Notes: a model not told the origin generated them from the letters alone. Numbered from the stretch's first letter, positions 27,973-39,613 are shown. The stretch: DNA of 64,000 bases from Vreelandella maris (GCF_013371085.1 NZ_JABWCV010000004.1:186001-250000); one strand, 5' to 3'. Made by a program: numbers and translations.

Positions 27973-29142
27973 ATGGATGCTCAGGCATGGCTGGCGGTCA
28001 ATGCATTACCCGGTATGGGCGCGCTGCGTATTGCACAATTAGTAGCTCGCCAGCCGCAGTGGCCAGAAGGGTGGTTGGCAGCATTACCTAGTCGTGCGGC
28101 CAGCGAGCTGCGCCTGTGGTTAGAACACCCGGCCCGTAGCCCACTGCAAAAGGTCGTTGATGAGACCCTGGCGTGGCAGCAAAGCGGCCCAAACCGGCAC
28201 CTGCTGCATCGTGACCACCCCGCTTGGCCTGCACTACTGAATGAGTTGCCTGACCCACCCGTAGTGCTCTGGGCTCAGGGGGATCTTGGCGCGCTGGAAG
28301 GCCCCAAACTGGCCATGGTCGGCACCCGCCGCCCGACCGGCGAAGGTACCCACAACGCCCAAACCTTTGCCCGCGACCTGGTCCGACGCGGCTGGTGCGT
28401 GGTGAGTGGCATGGCGCTAGGGGTGGACGGCGTTGCCCAGCGTGCGGCCTTAGCCGCCGGTGGCAGCACTGTGGCGGTACTCGGCTGCGGTGTGGATGTG
28501 ATCTATCCCGCCTCCCATCGTGACCTGCATGAACAGCTCAGTCGTCTGCCCGGTGGGCTGTTGTTGTCAGAGCACCCTCCTGGCACTGTGGCCCGCCCAG
28601 CGTTTTTTCCGCGCCGCAATAGAATTGTTACCGGTCTCTCGCTCGGCACACTAGTGGTCGAAGCTACCGAAAAAAGCGGTTCGTTGGTCAGCGCACGGCT
28701 CACCTTAGAGCAAAATCGCGAGCTGTTCGTGCTGCCCGGTTCGCTGCACAACGTGCAGGCCCGCGGTTGTTTGGCACTACTGCGTCAAGGGGCGGCTCAT
28801 CTGGCCTGCAGTGTCGACGATATCATCGCCGATCTTGGCCACTGGGCGGAGGCGTTTATCCAGCCTGCGGCCGAAGACAAGCCATCGGAGCAAGCACCTC
28901 TTCCTGATAGCTTGTCCAATGAAAGCTTGCCTGCCGAAAGCTTGCCTGCCGAAAGCTTGTCAGACGATAGCTTGCCCGATTCCTTGTTAACGTCATTGTC
29001 GGCCACCCCAACGCCGATTGATCTCTTGGTGCACACCACCGGCGTGACGGTCAGCGACTGCCAGCAACGCCTGCTGATGCTTGAATTAGACGGCTGGGTA
29101 AGCCAGCAGGCGGGAGGCTGGGTGCGGTTGCCGAGGCCATGA
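27973..29142 (+). CDS. dprA: DNA-processing protein DprA
   Basis: A 389-residue DprA/Smf protein that loads RecA on incoming single-stranded DNA during natural transformation. The N-terminus has a SAM-like helical domain; the Rossmann core carries MVGTRRPTGEG, GMALGVDGVAQRAAL, VAVLGCGVDVIYPASH, SEHPPGT, FFPRRNRIVTGLS and SGSLVSARLTLEQNRELFVLPG. The C-terminal winged-helix-like domain (about 345-389) follows a linker of repeated ESLPA-like pentapeptides, unusual for the family. AAGGAGG lies before the ATG. Confidence 0.95.
   Translation: MDAQAWLAVNALPGMGALRIAQLVARQPQWPEGWLAALPSRAASELRLWLEHPARSPLQKVVDETLAWQQSGPNRHLLHRDHPAWPALLNELPDPPVVLWAQGDLGALEGPKLAMVGTRRPTGEGTHNAQTFARDLVRRGWCVVSGMALGVDGVAQRAALAAGGSTVAVLGCGVDVIYPASHRDLHEQLSRLPGGLLLSEHPPGTVARPAFFPRRNRIVTGLSLGTLVVEATEKSGSLVSARLTLEQNRELFVLPGSLHNVQARGCLALLRQGAAHLACSVDDIIADLGHWAEAFIQPAAEDKPSEQAPLPDSLSNESLPAESLPAESLSDDSLPDSLLTSLSATPTPIDLLVHTTGVTVSDCQQRLLMLELDGWVSQQAGGWVRLPRP
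28906..28980 (+). repeat. Five 15-base tandem units inside dprA
   Basis: Five consecutive 15-base units share GA(A/T)AGCTTG and encode DSLSN-ESLPA-ESLPA-ESLSD-DSLPD. Units two and three are identical. They lie in the linker between the Rossmann domain and the C-terminal domain of DprA and keep the frame, so copy number changes would change only linker length. Confidence 0.9.
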
Positions 29143-29185
29143 TAGGATAACCCCATTAAAGGCATGTTAGCCGTGAGGAGAGACC

Positions 29186-31579
<2,394 letters not shown>

Positions 31580-31603
31580 TGATGAAAGACGATAGAGAGG
31601 CGC

Positions 31604-32563
31604 TCAAAGGGACGCAATATATGCCTCCACATCTGCATGTAGATTGCCAACTAAAGCGACTTCTCTCATGAATAGCTGAGTGGCTGGCGATAAGCTAGCC
31701 CCTTTTCGGGTGACTAATTCGTAGGGTTCGCTACGCGATTGCAGTTGGATAGGCAGCCGAGACACCATGCCTGCATCAACAAAAGGTTTCGAGGCATCCA
31801 CGGACATGAGTGCGACTGCTTCGCGGTCATGGCCAAGCATCGAGATGCTCGTGAAAGCGGATGCCGTTTCGATAGGGTAGAGCGGAAACGGAATCTTGGC
31901 CTCGTGAAACTCGCGTTCCAGCAGCAGCCGCATCGGCATGTTGGCGGGATACACGATCCACGAGGTATCAGATAAATCGGCGAGTGTCAGCGCTGAATGG
32001 CGAGTGAGCGGATTGTCAGGATGGCAAATGACCGCCAGCTCCTCCTCGTGGATGTCCAGACTGGTGTACAGATGCGGCCGTTGGTTCACTCGCGACCGGC
32101 AAATGGCGGCATCGAGTCGACCACGGTCAAGTAAGTTGAGCAGGCGCGCGCTGGTGTCTTCGACCACCTCTATGGAGATCGCCGGCTGCAGGCTGCGAAC
32201 CCGCGACAACGCCGCCGAAATCAGTGGCACAGCCCCCATAATCAATCCTACCGCCAGTCGGCCACCACGGCCTTGCTGCATGCTTTCCAACTCTTCATGG
32301 AAGTGGGCCAGATCCGTGTTGATCAGACGTGCATAGCGCACCGCACAGAGCCCCATGTCCGTCGTTTCCAGTCCCTTATGCGTACGCTGAAACAGCTGTA
32401 CGCCCAGCATGGCTTCGATTTCATTGAGTGCCTTGGTGGCCCCTGGCTGGGTTAGCGCCACGGACTCGGCCGCTTTTTGCACCGTGCCATGTTCATGCAA
32501 GGCAATCAGCAGGCGCAAGTGGCGCATGCGCAGGCGGGAGATGATCGACGTTAGTGTAGACAT
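31604..32563 (-). CDS. LysR-family transcriptional regulator of the catabolic island
   Basis: A 319-residue LysR-type regulator: N-terminal winged helix (about 10-70) with AAESVALTQPGATKALNEIEAMLGVQLFQRT, then a periplasmic-binding-protein-like effector domain. It is divergent from the iron alcohol dehydrogenase, with 116 bases between starts, the usual arrangement for a LysR regulator and its target. The effector is unknown; a carboxylate or hydroxy acid handled by the adjacent genes is the natural guess. The N-terminal SRLRMRHLRLLIALHEHGTV resembles the GbpR/CbbR-like subgroup. Confidence 0.9.
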   Translation of the reverse strand: MSTLTSIISRLRMRHLRLLIALHEHGTVQKAAESVALTQPGATKALNEIEAMLGVQLFQRTHKGLETTDMGLCAVRYARLINTDLAHFHEELESMQQGRGGRLAVGLIMGAVPLISAALSRVRSLQPAISIEVVEDTSARLLNLLDRGRLDAAICRSRVNQRPHLYTSLDIHEEELAVICHPDNPLTRHSALTLADLSDTSWIVYPANMPMRLLLEREFHEAKIPFPLYPIETASAFTSISMLGHDREAVALMSVDASKPFVDAGMVSRLPIQLQSRSEPYELVTRKGASLSPATQLFMREVALVGNLHADVEAYIASL

Positions 32564-32610
32564 GAATTTTCGTTATGCCGCTATCAGAGGTTGTCATTAT
32601 CCAGCGTTGG

Positions 32611-32620
32611 TTCACGTGAA
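32611..32620. promoter_or_regulatory. Perfect palindrome in the LysR-alcohol dehydrogenase gap
   Basis: TTCACGTGAA is a perfect 10-base palindrome about midway between the divergent starts (48 bases from the LysR start, 60 from the dehydrogenase). It is a candidate LysR-type operator core; the longer flanks are not symmetric. Confidence 0.35.
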
Positions 32621-32679
32621 TATAGTCAATGCAGAAAGTCACTCTATTTCCGAATAATTAACAAAGACGAAAACACGCT

Positions 32680-33813
32680 ATGGCACTCATCAACTACGTG
32701 ACCCAAATACAGTTTGGCGACGGCAGCGTCGATCTACTGCAAGACGAATGCACCCGACTGGGTATCCATCGCCCGCTGATTGTAACAGATGAAGGGATTC
32801 AACAGGCGGGACTACTGGAGCGAATACAGCGTGTCCTGGATCACCCCGCTGCTGTCTTTACCCGTACGCCGCCCAACCCGAATGAGGGCGCGGTACGCGA
32901 GGCGGTGGCGTTTTATCAGTCCCAGCAGTGCGATGGTGTAATCGCGCTGGGCGGTGGCTCGCCCATTGACCTCGCCAAGGGCGTGGCGGTGAGCGTGGCG
33001 CACCCTGGTCCGCTGCGCCAGTTCGCCGTCATCGAAGGCGGCATGTCACGGATTACCTCAGCGACCGCCCCGGTGATTGCCATCCCGACAACGGCGGGTA
33101 CCGGCAGCGAAGTTGGCCGTGGGGCCATCTTGATTCTCGACGATGGCCGCAAGGTAGGCGTGCTGTCGCCCCATGTCGTCCCCAAGCTGGCGATCTGTGA
33201 TCCCGAGCTGACGCTTGGCTTGCCCGCCCGCATGACTGCTGCGACGGGCATCGATGCCATCGCGCACTGTATGGAAACCTTCATGGCGCCCTCGTTCAAT
33301 CCTCCGGCAGATGGCATTGCCCTGGATGGCTTGCGGCGCGCCTGGGCGCATATCGAAACCGCGGTCAACGAGCCGGGCAACCGTGAGGCACGCACGAATA
33401 TGATGAGTGCCTCCATGCAGGGCGCGCTGGCCTTTCAAAAAGGGCTTGGCTGCGTGCACAGCTTGAGTCACTCGCTGGGTGGGCTCAATCCGTCGCTGCA
33501 CCACGGCACCCTAAACGCCATTCTGCTGCCCGCGGTCATCCGCTTCAACGCCCAGGCCGACACGATGGTCAAGGACGACAAACTGGCGCGGATGGCCCAA
33601 GCGATGAACCTGCCGGCGGGCCAGGATGTGGCAGACGCCATGCAGGCAATGACGAAACGCCTGAATCTTCCCACGGGCTTAGGCGAGCTCGGTATTACCT
33701 CGGCCATGTTCGACGACATCATCAAGGGGGCGCTGGCGGATCACAGCCACAAGACCAACCCTATCGATGCCAGCGCCGACGACTACCGCCAACTTCTCGA
33801 ATGTTCGCTGTAA
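32680..33813 (+). CDS. Iron-containing alcohol dehydrogenase, resembling 4-hydroxybutyrate dehydrogenase
   Basis: A 377-residue group III (iron-activated) alcohol dehydrogenase. The nucleotide motif is ALGGGSPIDLAKG, then IPTTAGTGSEVGRGAI. Metal ligands are in GIDAIAHCMETF (Asp, His), LGCVHSLSHSLGG (His) and LHHGTLNA (His). The stretches FNPPADGIALDGL and MMSASMQGALAFQKGLG recall the 4-hydroxybutyrate dehydrogenase of Cupriavidus necator as I remember it, which makes succinic semialdehyde. That substrate is an inference; other short omega-hydroxy acids are possible. It is the first gene of the run read away from the LysR gene and is followed at 42 bases by an aldehyde dehydrogenase that could take its product. 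Confidence 0.85.
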   Translation: MALINYVTQIQFGDGSVDLLQDECTRLGIHRPLIVTDEGIQQAGLLERIQRVLDHPAAVFTRTPPNPNEGAVREAVAFYQSQQCDGVIALGGGSPIDLAKGVAVSVAHPGPLRQFAVIEGGMSRITSATAPVIAIPTTAGTGSEVGRGAILILDDGRKVGVLSPHVVPKLAICDPELTLGLPARMTAATGIDAIAHCMETFMAPSFNPPADGIALDGLRRAWAHIETAVNEPGNREARTNMMSASMQGALAFQKGLGCVHSLSHSLGGLNPSLHHGTLNAILLPAVIRFNAQADTMVKDDKLARMAQAMNLPAGQDVADAMQAMTKRLNLPTGLGELGITSAMFDDIIKGALADHSHKTNPIDASADDYRQLLECSL

Positions 33814-33855
33814 GTCCTGGCGAGCGTTTCCTCTGAACCATCGGGAGAGCAAAGT

Positions 33856-35442
33856 ATGAGTACCACGTTGACCGGCCAGCAGTTCATCGGCGGCGAGCGC
33901 AGCGGCCAGGGCCAGGCGTCGCTGCCCAGCGTCGCCGCCGCGGATGGCAGTCACCATGATCTGGCCTACTTTCAGGCGACGGTGGAAGAGGTCGAGCAGG
34001 CGGTAGCGGCCGCCTCTGCGGCTTACCCGCCCTTTCGTCAGCTCGCGCCAGAAGCGCGTGCACAGTTTCTGGAGGCGATTGCCGACGAGCTCGACGCACT
34101 GGGCGATGACTTTATCAATGACGTCGTGCGTGAGACGGCGCTACCCGCCGCCCGCATCAATGGTGAGCGGGGGCGTACCAGCGGGCAGTTACGGCTGTTT
34201 GCCGAGGTGCTGCGCCGAGGTGACTTTTTAGGGGCACGCATAGATCTGGCCCTGCCCGAGCGCTCCCCTCTGCCGCGCCCTGATCTACGCCAGGTCAAGA
34301 TGGGCCTTGGGCCGGTGGCGGTCTTCGGGGCCAGCAACTTTCCGCTGGCGTTTTCCGTGGCGGGGGGCGATACCGCCTCGGCGCTGGCCGCTGGCTGCCC
34401 GGTCGTGGTCAAAGCCCACTCCAGCCACGTGATGACCGCCGAATGGGTCGCACAGGCCATCGAGCGAGCGGCGCGCAGCACCGCCATGCCTGCGGGCGTG
34501 TTCAACATGATCTATGGCAGTGGGGTAGGTAAAGACCTGGTACAGGCGCCGGGAATCAAAGCGGTGGGCTTTACCGGCTCGCTGTCGGGCGGGCGGGCGC
34601 TTTGCGATCTGGCAGCCAAACGCCCGGAGCCTATTCCGGTATTTGCCGAGATGTCGAGCATCAACCCCGTTTGGCTGATGCCAGCGGCGCTGCGAGTGAG
34701 AGGCGAGCGCATCGCTACCGATCTAGCGGCGTCGGTCACCCTGGGGTGCGGCCAGTTCTGCACCAACCCGGGGCTGGTGTTGGCGGTGGACTCCCCGGAA
34801 ACGGAGCAGTTCATTACCGCGTTGGGCGATGCCCTGGCGAGTGCCGATGAACAGGTGATGCTCAACCGCCAGACCCTGGAGCACTACCAACAAGGCGTTG
34901 CGCGGCTCGCTGAACTGCCCGAGGTCACCCAGCTAACCGGGGGCAGCGCTGAACCGGGCAAAGCGCGAGCGCACCTGTTCCGCGCGACGCCCGACTGTCT
35001 CTTCAGGTCGGATCGCCCGCTGGAGGACGAGGTCTTTGGGCCGACCACCATCGTCGTGACGGTGCCGGATAGCGAGACACTGGCGCGCTATTTCGACGTT
35101 ATGCAGGGGCAGTTGACCGTCACCCTGCACGCCGAACCGGAAGACCTCTCCGCCCACGCGGAGATGATGACGCAGTTGGAGCATCGCGCCGGGCGGCTGC
35201 TGCTCAATAGCTACCCCACGGGCGTGGAAGTGTGCGATGCGATGGTTCACGGCGGGCCGTATCCAGCGACCTCCGATGCCCGCGGAACCTCGGTCGGCAC
35301 GCTGGCGATCGACCGCTATCTTCGCCCTGTATGCTTTCAGAACTACCCCGATGCCTTCCTACCGAGGGCCCTCCAAAACGCTAACCCGTTAGGGCTGATG
35401 CGCTTGGTCAACGGGCAACTCAACCGGGACGCACTCGGCTAG
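33856..35442 (+). CDS. NADP-type aldehyde dehydrogenase, 2-oxoglutarate semialdehyde dehydrogenase-like
   Basis: A 528-residue aldehyde dehydrogenase of the ketoglutaric semialdehyde dehydrogenase (KGSADH) branch. Typical stretches are GPVAVFGASNFPLAFSVAGGD, VVVKAHSSH, GVFNMIYGSG, KAVGFTGSLSGGRAL, the general base region FAEMSSINPVWL and the catalytic cysteine in LGCGQFCTNPGL. The C-terminal YPTGVEVCDAMVHGGPYPATSD and RPVCFQNYPDAFLP are diagnostic. Members oxidise 2,5-dioxopentanoate to 2-oxoglutarate, and some act on succinic or glutaric semialdehyde. Its substrate here is probably the aldehyde made by the preceding alcohol dehydrogenase. Confidence 0.9.
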   Translation: MSTTLTGQQFIGGERSGQGQASLPSVAAADGSHHDLAYFQATVEEVEQAVAAASAAYPPFRQLAPEARAQFLEAIADELDALGDDFINDVVRETALPAARINGERGRTSGQLRLFAEVLRRGDFLGARIDLALPERSPLPRPDLRQVKMGLGPVAVFGASNFPLAFSVAGGDTASALAAGCPVVVKAHSSHVMTAEWVAQAIERAARSTAMPAGVFNMIYGSGVGKDLVQAPGIKAVGFTGSLSGGRALCDLAAKRPEPIPVFAEMSSINPVWLMPAALRVRGERIATDLAASVTLGCGQFCTNPGLVLAVDSPETEQFITALGDALASADEQVMLNRQTLEHYQQGVARLAELPEVTQLTGGSAEPGKARAHLFRATPDCLFRSDRPLEDEVFGPTTIVVTVPDSETLARYFDVMQGQLTVTLHAEPEDLSAHAEMMTQLEHRAGRLLLNSYPTGVEVCDAMVHGGPYPATSDARGTSVGTLAIDRYLRPVCFQNYPDAFLPRALQNANPLGLMRLVNGQLNRDALG

Positions 35443-35498
35443 CACGCCGGTTCACGCGCAACACATCACCACAATAAAACAACACAGGTCTCATAAAA

Positions 35499-36485
35499 AT
35501 GATGTTCAAAACGCCGACTCTAAAACGTATCACGCTGAGTGCCTTGATTTTACCGTTGAGCTTATCGGCTCTACAGGCGCATGCCGACTATCCTGAACGT
35601 CCGATTCAGATGATCGTCCCCTGGGCTGCCGGGGGAGGCACTGACTCGATTGCTCGAACGATTGCGGTGGCACTCGAGCAGGAGCTCGGGCAGCCGGTCA
35701 ATGTGGTCAACCGTGCCGGTGGCGGCAGCGTCGTCGGTCATACCGTCCTGGCCAATGCGGCCCCGGATGGCTACACCATCGGCATGATGACCGGTGAGAT
35801 CAGCATGATGCACTGGCAGGGCCTGACAGCGCTCGATTATGAAGACTTTACCCCCATCGCCCAGGTCAATTATGACTATGCGGGGGTTCAGGTCAGCGCG
35901 GACTCGCCCTACGATAACCTGGGGGAATTGATCGACGCTATTCGCTCCCAGCCAGAAGGCACCTTCAAAGCCTCTGGCGTTGGTCAAGGCGGTATCTGGC
36001 ACGTGGCGTTTGGGGGAATGCTGGTCGACCAGGATATCGATCCGCGCTCCGTGCGCTGGATTCCCAGTGAAGGGGCCGCGCCTGCGATGGTCGATCTGGT
36101 GGCTGGTGGTATCGATATCGCGCCTACGTCGGTACCCGAAGCACGCGCCATGATCGATGCCGGGCGTGTCAAATCACTCGCCATCATGGCCCCTGAGCGT
36201 AATCCCGTTTTCCCAGACGTTCCCACGCTGAAAGAGGAGATCGATTCCAATTACACCCTTGGCGAGTGGCGCGGCATTGGCGGGCCTGCGGGCATGGACG
36301 AGGAGGTCGTTGCGACGCTGGAAGCCGCCCTGCAAAAGGCCTTTGTTAGCGATATCTATCAAGACTTTATGAGGCAGCAGGGGTTCGGCGCGGTATGGCG
36401 CAATTCAGCCGACTTCACGGACTTCATGCAAGAGACCGATGCCTTGATGGGCAATGTCGTCGATAACCTTGGACTCAAACGCTAG
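35499..36485 (+). CDS. Tripartite tricarboxylate transporter substrate-binding protein (TctC family)
   Basis: A 328-residue periplasmic binding protein of the Bug/TctC family. Signal peptide 1 to about 30 (ends LQAHA); the mature protein starts DYPERPIQMIVPWAAGGGTDSIAR, the family signature that wraps the carboxylate. VVNRAGGGSVVGH and LANAAPDGYTIGMMTG follow. These proteins feed citrate, tricarballylate, terephthalate, malate or other carboxylates to TctAB. It leads the tctCBA run (12 and 4 bases apart). The ligand cannot be read from the sequence. Confidence 0.93.
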   Translation: MMFKTPTLKRITLSALILPLSLSALQAHADYPERPIQMIVPWAAGGGTDSIARTIAVALEQELGQPVNVVNRAGGGSVVGHTVLANAAPDGYTIGMMTGEISMMHWQGLTALDYEDFTPIAQVNYDYAGVQVSADSPYDNLGELIDAIRSQPEGTFKASGVGQGGIWHVAFGGMLVDQDIDPRSVRWIPSEGAAPAMVDLVAGGIDIAPTSVPEARAMIDAGRVKSLAIMAPERNPVFPDVPTLKEEIDSNYTLGEWRGIGGPAGMDEEVVATLEAALQKAFVSDIYQDFMRQQGFGAVWRNSADFTDFMQETDALMGNVVDNLGLKR

Positions 36486-36497
36486 GGTATCGTCGCC

Positions 36498-36986
36498 ATG
36501 CTCAATCGCTCTTCGCAAACGTTCGGTGAGTGTTGCGCAGGGGGAGTGGTAGCGGCGTTGGGCCTCCTCATTGTCATGGAGGCTCAAGGCTTTCCCACCT
36601 TGCCCGGCCAGCGCTACGGCGCCGCGCTGTTCCCGCTCATCATCGGCTTTGCCATGATCGTGGGTGGCATTTGGCTGGCGTTGACCAACCTACGCCCTGT
36701 CATGCAGCGCTTCACCACTCCGCGCCCAGTGAAGCTCAAAGCGGCAGCTTTAAGCTTCCACCGCCTGTTCTTACCCGTCTGGCTGGTCATTGGCTATCTG
36801 TTATTGGCCGACACGCTGGGAGCGCTTCTTACACTGGCGCTTCTAGTCGCTGTGCTCATGCTATTGAGCGGCGTACGGCCCTGGTTGGCGCTGGTGATGG
36901 CACTGCTGACGGCGGCAGCGATCTGGGGCGCTTTCGTTTACATGCTCAGGGTGCCTTTACCCCTGGGTACGGTCTTTAACGGGTAA
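36498..36986 (+). CDS. Tripartite tricarboxylate transporter small membrane subunit (TctB family)
   Basis: A 162-residue inner-membrane protein with four hydrophobic segments (about 10-30, 45-65, 90-135 as two close segments, 140-158). FPTLPGQRYGAALFPLIIGFAMIVGG is typical of TctB. It lies between tctC and tctA and would form the small membrane subunit. The sequence is variable in this family, so the call rests on the hydropathy and context as much as on motifs. Confidence 0.88.
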   Translation: MLNRSSQTFGECCAGGVVAALGLLIVMEAQGFPTLPGQRYGAALFPLIIGFAMIVGGIWLALTNLRPVMQRFTTPRPVKLKAAALSFHRLFLPVWLVIGYLLLADTLGALLTLALLVAVLMLLSGVRPWLALVMALLTAAAIWGAFVYMLRVPLPLGTVFNG

Positions 36987-36990
36987 TCTT

Positions 36991-38475
36991 ATGGACGCCA
37001 TTCTCAGTGGTGCCGGGCTGGTCTTCAATCTGCAAACGCTGGTCGTGATTCTGGCAGCGGCGGCCTTTGGTATGTTCGTCGGGGCCATTCCCGGGCTAAC
37101 GGCGACCATGGCCGTGGCGCTGCTGGTGCCGGTCACGTACTTCATGGAGCCCATCCCGGCCATCGCGGCGATGGTCACCACCGCTGCGGTGACTATCTTT
37201 GCCGGCGATATTCCCGGTGCTTATCTGCGCATTCCCGGCACGCCCTCTTCCGCAGCCTATGTGGATGAAGCCTATGCGTTCTCACAAAGAGGCAAGGCCA
37301 GTGAGTGCCTGGGTATCGCCCTGGTGTGTTCGGTCATAGGCGGTATCATCGGCACCCTGGTGTTGATCTTCGTGGCGCCCTATCTCGCTGAGTTCGCGCT
37401 CAATTTCAGTGCGTTCGAGTACTTCTGGTTAGCGCTGCTGGGCCTGAGCTGTGCGGTGTTCATATCACCGGGTTCGCACTTGAAAGCGGTGCTATCGCTC
37501 TGCATAGGACTCTCTCTGGCAACGGTGGGGCTGGATTCGACCACAGGGTCGCCGCGCTTTACGTTCGGCGTGACGGATCTGATGGGCGGGGTCAATTTCA
37601 TCCCGGTGATGATCGGCCTCTTTGCGATTGCCGAAGTCATGAGGTTCACCTCCAAGCCTGCCGATGAGCTGGCGGTTACGGTAAAAGACACGGGGAGAGT
37701 GTTTGGTGAAGTAACGCCTGCGCTACGCCAACACTGGAAGTCCGTGCTGCGTGGTAGCGGCACAGGTAGCTTGATCGGCGTGCTGCCTGGCGCTGGCTCC
37801 GACATTGCGGCTTGGGTCTCCTATGCCGTCAGTCGTAAGTTTTCGCCCACGCCAGACAGGTTCGGATCGGGTCACGCAGAAGGTATCGTCGAAACCAGCT
37901 CGTCCAATAATGCGGCGGTCAGTGGCTCCTGGGTTCCGGCGCTAGTATTCGGTATTCCCGGCGATACGATCACCGCTGTCGTGATTGGGGTGTTGTACAT
38001 GAAGGGCATGAACCCCGGGCCGGCCATCTTCATGGAGGGTGGCAGTATGGTATATGCACTGTTCATGGTATTTATCATCGCTAATTTAGTGATGCTACCC
38101 GTGGGCTATATCGCTATTCGCATGGGCAAGGGATTCGTCGCCACCCCCACTCGAATCGTCATGCCGATCGTGCTGGCCTTTTGCATCGTCGGCGCTTACT
38201 CCATCAACAACTCGACGGTCGATGTCATGCTCATGCTGATGGCCGGGGTCGCGGCCTATGGGTTGGGGCGAGCAGGTTTTCCGGCAGCGCCCATCATTCT
38301 TGGCCTAGTACTGGGGGGCTTGCTGGAGAAGAGCTTCATGAGCGCGATGATACGAAGCGATGGTGATTTGCTCGCCTTCTTCTCCAGGCCTATCAGTGCC
38401 AGCCTGGGCGCGCTGGTGATCCTGATCTGGTTGTTGCCGTTATTGATACGTGTGGTGCGACGTGTAGCGGCTTAA
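36991..38475 (+). CDS. Tripartite tricarboxylate transporter large membrane subunit (TctA family)
   Basis: A 494-residue membrane protein with about 12 hydrophobic segments. The duplicated TctA motifs are FVGAIPGLTATMAVALLVP at about 29-48 and GVLPGAGSDIAAWVSY in the second half, plus FAGDIPGAYLRIPGTPSSAAY and GIPGDTITAVVIGVLYMKGM. It is the transport subunit driven by the ion gradient. The transcript probably includes tctC and tctB; the 148 bases before the TRAP genes hold no obvious terminator. Confidence 0.95.
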   Translation: MDAILSGAGLVFNLQTLVVILAAAAFGMFVGAIPGLTATMAVALLVPVTYFMEPIPAIAAMVTTAAVTIFAGDIPGAYLRIPGTPSSAAYVDEAYAFSQRGKASECLGIALVCSVIGGIIGTLVLIFVAPYLAEFALNFSAFEYFWLALLGLSCAVFISPGSHLKAVLSLCIGLSLATVGLDSTTGSPRFTFGVTDLMGGVNFIPVMIGLFAIAEVMRFTSKPADELAVTVKDTGRVFGEVTPALRQHWKSVLRGSGTGSLIGVLPGAGSDIAAWVSYAVSRKFSPTPDRFGSGHAEGIVETSSSNNAAVSGSWVPALVFGIPGDTITAVVIGVLYMKGMNPGPAIFMEGGSMVYALFMVFIIANLVMLPVGYIAIRMGKGFVATPTRIVMPIVLAFCIVGAYSINNSTVDVMLMLMAGVAAYGLGRAGFPAAPIILGLVLGGLLEKSFMSAMIRSDGDLLAFFSRPISASLGALVILIWLLPLLIRVVRRVAA

Positions 38476-38623
38476 AAACAGCAAGTCAATGCGTAAAGGG
38501 CTCTTTCGAGGAGGTGTCAAGGCAGAAAAGTCATAAAAACAAGTTTCAAACCGCCAGTAAACAAGTGTCTCAATGATGTTCGATGTCACGATCATCAATT
38601 CTAATAATTAAGGAGTTAGAGAT

Positions 38624-39613
38624 ATGAACCACTTCCAATACGCTAAACTGGGTGCGCTGACAAGCGCCTTGGCGCTTTCGATGAGCTGGGGGGTATCAAC
38701 GGCATTGGGTCAGACCGTTTTGACCGTTACCCACTCTTCTCCCGCCGACAGCCATTTTGGCGAGGCGGCCATCGCGTTCAAGCAGAGTCTCGAAGCGCAA
38801 ACCGATGGCGCTATCGACGTCGTCATTCAGCGTTTGGACAATGAGCGCGAGGCGCTGGAGAGCGTCCAGTTCGGAACGCAAGAGTGCGCCATCGTATCGG
38901 CGGGCCCGCTAGGCAACTTCGTGCCCGAAACCCGTGTGCTGGACGTACCCTTTCTGTTCGATGGTTACGAGCATGCGCGCGGAGTGCTGGACGGTGAGAC
39001 CGGCCAGGAACTGCTGGCGCTGTTTCCCCGCTATGGTCTCGAAGGGGTGGCCTGGATGGAGAATGGCTTTCGCAACCTGACCACGGGTTCCAAAAGCATC
39101 GCGTCGCCGGACGATCTGGTGGGGATGAAGATCCGCACCATGGAGAACCCTATCCATATCGCGGCTTGGCAGGCGGCCGGTGTGTTGCCTACCCCGATGG
39201 CGTTCTCTGAGCTTCCGCCCGCCCTGCAGCAGGGCACGGTGGATGGCCAGGAGAATCCGATTCCGGTCATTCTGGCAAACAACCTCGATATGATGCAGCA
39301 GCATCTCTATCTGACGCGCCATGTTTACTCCCCCGGCATTTTTGCCTGTAACCCCGATTTCGTTGCGGGGCTGGACGAGCAGCAACAAGCTGCCCTCAAA
39401 ACGTCCGGAGCGTTTGCGGCGGCCGCGAACCGTAAACGGGTGGAAAAGGATGAGCTAGTCGGCATCGAGACGCTACGTGACCGCGGTATCGATATCGTGG
39501 AGATCGATGACATCCAGGCGTATCGCGATGCCATGGCCAGTGCCTACGCCGATTTCGAAGCCGAGTTCGGCGCCGAGAGACTGCAAGCCATCCGAGACTG
39601 GAGCGCCGAATGA
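38624..39613 (+). CDS. TRAP transporter substrate-binding protein (DctP family)
   Basis: A 329-residue periplasmic binding protein. Signal peptide 1 to about 29 (ends TALGQ). Conserved features include FLFDGYEHARGVLDG, NGFRNLTTGSKSI, and the ligand-binding arginine in MKIRTMENPIHIAAWQAAG, followed by FSELPPALQQGTVDGQENP, all typical of DctP proteins for C4-dicarboxylates or small 2-hydroxy/2-oxo acids. AAGGAG is before the ATG. The stop overlaps the start of the DctQ gene by 4 bases. Confidence 0.94.
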   Translation: MNHFQYAKLGALTSALALSMSWGVSTALGQTVLTVTHSSPADSHFGEAAIAFKQSLEAQTDGAIDVVIQRLDNEREALESVQFGTQECAIVSAGPLGNFVPETRVLDVPFLFDGYEHARGVLDGETGQELLALFPRYGLEGVAWMENGFRNLTTGSKSIASPDDLVGMKIRTMENPIHIAAWQAAGVLPTPMAFSELPPALQQGTVDGQENPIPVILANNLDMMQQHLYLTRHVYSPGIFACNPDFVAGLDEQQQAALKTSGAFAAAANRKRVEKDELVGIETLRDRGIDIVEIDDIQAYRDAMASAYADFEAEFGAERLQAIRDWSAE

